Shown: in pieces, positions 6,192 through 8,684 of the stretch | Layout: each line of letters begins with the position of its first letter | Numbering within the stretch: the first letter of the stretch is position 1 | DNA from: Fimenecus sp051881335 | Lineage (GTDB): Bacteria; Bacillota; Clostridia; Oscillospirales; Acutalibacteraceae | Assembly (NCBI GenBank): GCA_051881335.1 | Contig: JBJEPR010000219.1 | Coordinates: 1-8,684 of the forward strand | Reading direction: 5' to 3' | DNA: 8,684 bases | Translations under genes and position numbers: made by a program | Notes under the pieces: model-generated | What the model saw: the letters and a program-made list of their open reading frames with translations, nothing else | Databases searched by the model: none | What the model was told of the DNA's origin: nothing

Positions 6192-7856
6192 ATGGAAGAA
6201 AAAGAGACTGTGATGGCTTCCAATTTTATCCACGATTTTATTGACGAGGATTTGGAAAACGGCGTATATACCCATGTGCAAACCCGTTTCCCGCCTGAGC
6301 CGAACGGCTATTTGCATATCGGCCACGCAAAGGCCATTTGTATTAACTTCGGTACGGCGAAAAAATACGGCGGCACCTGCAATTTGCGCTTTGATGACAC
6401 CAATCCCCAAAAAGAGGATATGGAATATGTCGAGTCTATCAAAGAAGACATTGAATGGCTCGGTTTCAAATGGGACAAGTGCCTGTATGCGTCGAGTTAC
6501 TTCGATTTTATTTATGCATGCGCTTTACAACTCATCAAAGACGGCAAAGCGTATGTCGACGACTTGACTGCCGACGAAATCCGCGAATACCGCGGCACGC
6601 TGACAGAGCCCGGCAAAAACAGCCCGTACCGCGACCGTTCGGTCGAGGAAAATCTTGACTTGTTCCGTCGTATGACGGACGGCGAATTCCCGAACGGTGC
6701 AAAGGTCTTGCGTGCCAAAATTGATATGGCGTCGCCTAATCTCAATATGCGCGACCCTGTTATTTACCGCATTGCGCACATTGCGCATCACCAAACGGGT
6801 GACAAATGGTGCGTCTACCCGATGTACGATTTTGCGCACCCGCTGTCCGATGCCAAAGAGGGGGTCACCCACTCTCTGTGTTCGTTGGAATTTGAAAATC
6901 ACCGTCCGCTGTACGATTGGTTTTTACGCGAGCTGGGGCTTCAAAATCCCCCGCGTCAAATTGAGTTTGCGCGGTTGAATTTGAATTACTGCTTAACGAG
7001 CAAGCGCAAATGCTTGGCGCTCGTCAATGAGGGCATTGTAGATGGCTGGGACGACCCGCGCATGGCGACGATTTCCGGTATGCGCCGCAGAGGGTATCCT
7101 GCCGCCGCCATTCGCAATTTCTGTGAAAAAATCGGCGTTTCCAAAGCGTATTCCGTGGTGGATATGGGGCTGTTGGAATCCTGCGTGCGCGACGAACTCA
7201 ACGAAACCGCGCCGCGCGCTATGGCGGTACTTGAACCGCTGAAACTGATTATTGATAACTACCCCGAGGGGCAAACCGAGGATTTGGAAATCGAAGTCCA
7301 CCCCGCCCACCCCGAAATGGGTACGCGCAAAACGGTTTTCTCGAAAGAACTGTATATTGAGCGCGAGGACTTTATGGTCGAGCCGCCGAAAAAATATTTC
7401 CGCCTGTTCCCGGGCAACGAAGTCCGTTTGAAAAGTGCATATTTTGTGAAATGCACAGGGTATGACACCGACGAAAACGGCGAAGTCATTGCGGTGCACT
7501 GCACCTATGACCCCGAAAGCCGCGGTGGGAACTCGCCGGACGGCAGAAAAGTGAAAGGCACAATCCATTGGGTCAGCGCGGCGGACAGTTTTCCCGCCAC
7601 GGTGAAACTCTATGACCGTCTGTTTAATGCGGAAAACCCGTCCGACGAAACGAACGGCAGTTTTAAAGACAATCTCAACCCGAATTCACTGACCGTGCTG
7701 GAAGGCTGTCTTGTAGAGGGCGGTTTGCGAAATGCTGGCCCCGGCGATGTATTCCAATTTATGCGTAAGGGTTACTTCTGTGTTGACAAAAAATCGGAAA
7801 GTGATAGTATAGTATTCAACCGCACGGTTGCACTCAATTCCTCGTGGGGAAAGTAA
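6192..7856 (+). CDS. glnS: Glutaminyl-tRNA synthetase
   Basis: Class I synthetase that charges tRNA(Gln) directly with glutamine, 554 residues, essentially the length of E. coli GlnRS. The catalytic core shows RFPPEPNGYLHIGHAKA (HIGH at 42-45), LRFDDTNP (65-72), the KMSKS-type loop LTSKRK (268-273) and GWDDPRMATISGMRRRGY (285-302), all specific to GlnRS rather than GluRS. The C-terminal half is the double beta-barrel anticodon-binding domain, with VEPPKKYFRLFPGNEVRLK, KGTIHWVS and a final FNRTVALNSSWGK as in E. coli. The frame is open upstream to 5895 inside gltX, but ATG 6192 is chosen because AAAAGGAG (6176-6183) sits 8 bases before it and homology starts there. It follows gltX by 25 bases with no terminator, so it is probably cotranscribed. 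The threonine at 269, where E. coli has methionine, is a mild oddity. Confidence 0.96.
   Translation: MEEKETVMASNFIHDFIDEDLENGVYTHVQTRFPPEPNGYLHIGHAKAICINFGTAKKYGGTCNLRFDDTNPQKEDMEYVESIKEDIEWLGFKWDKCLYASSYFDFIYACALQLIKDGKAYVDDLTADEIREYRGTLTEPGKNSPYRDRSVEENLDLFRRMTDGEFPNGAKVLRAKIDMASPNLNMRDPVIYRIAHIAHHQTGDKWCVYPMYDFAHPLSDAKEGVTHSLCSLEFENHRPLYDWFLRELGLQNPPRQIEFARLNLNYCLTSKRKCLALVNEGIVDGWDDPRMATISGMRRRGYPAAAIRNFCEKIGVSKAYSVVDMGLLESCVRDELNETAPRAMAVLEPLKLIIDNYPEGQTEDLEIEVHPAHPEMGTRKTVFSKELYIEREDFMVEPPKKYFRLFPGNEVRLKSAYFVKCTGYDTDENGEVIAVHCTYDPESRGGNSPDGRKVKGTIHWVSAADSFPATVKLYDRLFNAENPSDETNGSFKDNLNPNSLTVLEGCLVEGGLRNAGPGDVFQFMRKGYFCVDKKSESDSIVFNRTVALNSSWGK
7783..7813 (+). promoter_or_regulatory. Candidate internal promoter at the end of glnS
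   Basis: A perfect TTGACA (7783-7788) is followed by TATAGT (7808-7813) at 19 bases, or by TAGTAT (7805-7810) at 16 bases. Neither combination is ideal. The site lies within the last codons of glnS, about 60-90 bases before the membrane-protein ATG, and could give that gene expression independent of the synthetases. The encoded residues fit a normal GlnRS C-terminus, so the -35 match may simply be a coding coincidence. Confidence 0.35.
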
Positions 7857-7870
7857 AGGAGCCGACTGAA

Positions 7871-8545
7871 ATGGCAAAGAATAAACAAGCCAAAAAGGCG
7901 ATAGAACCGATCAATATTTTGTATCGCGTGGTGATGGCGATTTTGGCGGCGTGTGTGCCGGTTGCCGCCTATTTCAGCGAATATATTTATTTGGTTTTGG
8001 AATCGGATATTTTTAAATGGATGGCGCAGTTAACCGGGGATACAGCCGACACGGGTGCAACGGAATCCGTTTGGAGCATACAGCGCTTTGTGCAGGATAT
8101 ACTTCCGCTTTTAGAGAACAATGAAAACGGTGCTTCGGGCATTTGGCAGGTGCTCGAACCGATTCATACGCCGCTGATCTGCGTAGCTGTGTTCTTTATA
8201 CTGGCGGTTGTGCTGGCGGTTGTGCTTTTCTTCTTTTCGGTCTTTTCCCGCAAAAAAACCGTTCCGCTGTGCATTGCACTCGGCGGTGTGCTGTCTATGA
8301 TTGCTTTGTATATCTCCTTTAATGCGGCGGCAACACCCTTGTTGGATGGGAGCATATCGCTGTCGGCGTTTTTCTCTAACTCCATTATCGCAAGCCTGTT
8401 GGCGGGCTTAAATTCATTCTCCACCATTCGACTGACCACGGGGTATTTTGTAATGCTGTTCCTGTTTATTGCCATGGCGCTTTGGGCAGGGGCAAATAAA
8501 CTGATTGACCTCGGTGACAAACCTGCAAAGCCCGTGAAGAAATAA
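7871..8545 (+). CDS. Hypothetical four-helix membrane protein
   Basis: I do not recognise this 224-residue protein. It starts with a lysine-rich tail (AKNKQAKKA), followed by four clear hydrophobic segments at about 17-42, 100-126, 131-151 and 188-208. A fifth, weak hydrophobic stretch (about 163-180) is probably part of a loop. Charge distribution (K-rich N-terminus, RKK at 127-129, KPAKPVKK at the C-terminus) predicts both ends in the cytoplasm, an outer loop of about 57 residues (43-99) rich in D, E and N, and a second outer loop (152-187). There is no signal peptidase site, enzymatic motif or cysteine pair. ATG 7871 is chosen over an in-frame GTG at 7844, which lies inside the glnS end, because AAAGGAG (7855-7861) sits 9 bases before it. 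It begins 14 bases after glnS and is probably the last gene of that transcript. The coding status is well supported by length, RBS and a coherent topology; the function is unknown. Confidence 0.85.
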   Translation: MAKNKQAKKAIEPINILYRVVMAILAACVPVAAYFSEYIYLVLESDIFKWMAQLTGDTADTGATESVWSIQRFVQDILPLLENNENGASGIWQVLEPIHTPLICVAVFFILAVVLAVVLFFFSVFSRKKTVPLCIALGGVLSMIALYISFNAAATPLLDGSISLSAFFSNSIIASLLAGLNSFSTIRLTTGYFVMLFLFIAMALWAGANKLIDLGDKPAKPVKK

Positions 8546-8555
8546 ACGGTATGAT

Positions 8556-8591
8556 TTGCCTTTATCTGCGCGATTGCAGAAGTACAGGCAA
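8556..8591 (+). other. Imperfect two-part hairpin in the 3' untranslated region
   Basis: TTGCCT (8556-8561) pairs with AGGCAA (8586-8591), and inside it TCTGC (8565-8569) pairs with GCAGA (8576-8580) around the loop GCGATT. The arms are separated by a small asymmetric internal loop. It lies between the membrane-protein stop and the terminator and has no T run, so it is not itself a terminator. It may stabilise the 3' end of the transcript or serve no purpose; that is inference. Confidence 0.4.
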
Positions 8592-8601
8592 CAGAGCAAA
8601 A

Positions 8602-8625
8602 GCCGCCTAAAAGGCGGCTTTTTTT
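8602..8625 (+). terminator. Intrinsic terminator of the gltX-glnS-membrane protein unit
   Basis: Stem GCCGCCT (8602-8608) with AGGCGGC (8612-8618) around an AAA loop, followed by seven T (8619-8625). The preceding A run (8598-8601) can pair with the first T residues, so the hairpin could also work in the opposite direction. It closes the transcript about 57 bases after the membrane-protein stop. Confidence 0.92.
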
Positions 8626-8628
8626 ATT

Positions 8629-8684
8629 GGGCTCTTTGTCAAATGTTGGGGAAAACAGTAAAAACAGAAATAAGAGATGAGCAG
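8629..8684. mobile_element. Possible end of an ISL3-family insertion sequence (partial)
   Basis: The stretch GGGCTCTTTGTCAAATG (8629-8645), followed by TTGGGG and an A-rich run, resembles from memory the terminal inverted repeats of ISL3-family elements, which commonly begin GGCTCTTTGTCAA. It starts right after the T run of the terminator, an AT-rich spot of the kind such elements favour. The window ends 33 bases after GGGG, so neither a transposase nor the matching inverted repeat can be seen. An ATG at 8677 has no convincing ribosome binding site. If it is not an IS end, this is plain intergenic DNA before the next gene. Confidence 0.4.

Noticed and set aside
8551..8610. A 19-codon open frame starting at ATG 8551.
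   Set aside because: It has no ribosome binding site and runs into the terminator stem, so it is unlikely to be translated.

Overview
The window reads as an ordinary chromosomal, mostly housekeeping stretch of a Gram-positive, probably anaerobic bacterium of the class Clostridia (Bacillota). The evidence is the gene order rbfA-nrnA-truB-ribF, strong AGGAG-type ribosome binding sites, an iron-dependent alcohol dehydrogenase of the type common in fermentative Clostridia, and a glutamyl-tRNA synthetase variant that I associate with that class. Base composition looks balanced and similar in all genes, so none of them looks recently acquired. All eight genes lie on the + strand. There is no RNA gene, CRISPR array or recognisable defence system, and no gene-free stretch longer than about 140 bases.

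Region 1 (19-3106) is the distal part of the classical nusA-infB-type translation operon. It holds rbfA (30S maturation factor), a DHH-family nanoRNase/pAp phosphatase (nrnA), truB (tRNA pseudouridine-55 synthase) and ribF (riboflavin kinase/FAD synthetase). Each gene overlaps the next by 4-8 bases, so the four are probably translationally coupled. The upstream partners (nusA, ylxR, infB and others) would lie left of the window.

Region 2 (3081-4405) is a monocistronic-looking unit. A candidate promoter overlaps the ribF stop codon and is followed by an iron-containing alcohol dehydrogenase and a strong intrinsic terminator. It occupies the place where rpsO often follows ribF.

Region 3 (4437-8625) starts at a near-consensus promoter with a very short leader and no T-box. 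It carries gltX (GluRS of an unusual class with an N-terminal extension and a KLSKRKDPEAA signature), then glnS (a true GlnRS) 25 bases later, then an unrecognised four-helix membrane protein 14 bases after glnS. It ends in an intrinsic terminator. Having GluRS and GlnRS side by side suggests that Gln-tRNA is charged directly in this organism, without need of the amidotransferase route. A perfect TTGACA box in the last codons of glnS may give the membrane protein its own promoter.

Region 4 (8626-8684) begins right after that terminator with a sequence resembling the terminal inverted repeat of an ISL3-family insertion sequence. The element itself would lie beyond the window. I found no convincing new biological system. 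The points most worth checking are the GluRS/GlnRS pair, the orphan membrane protein tied to it, and the putative IS end.
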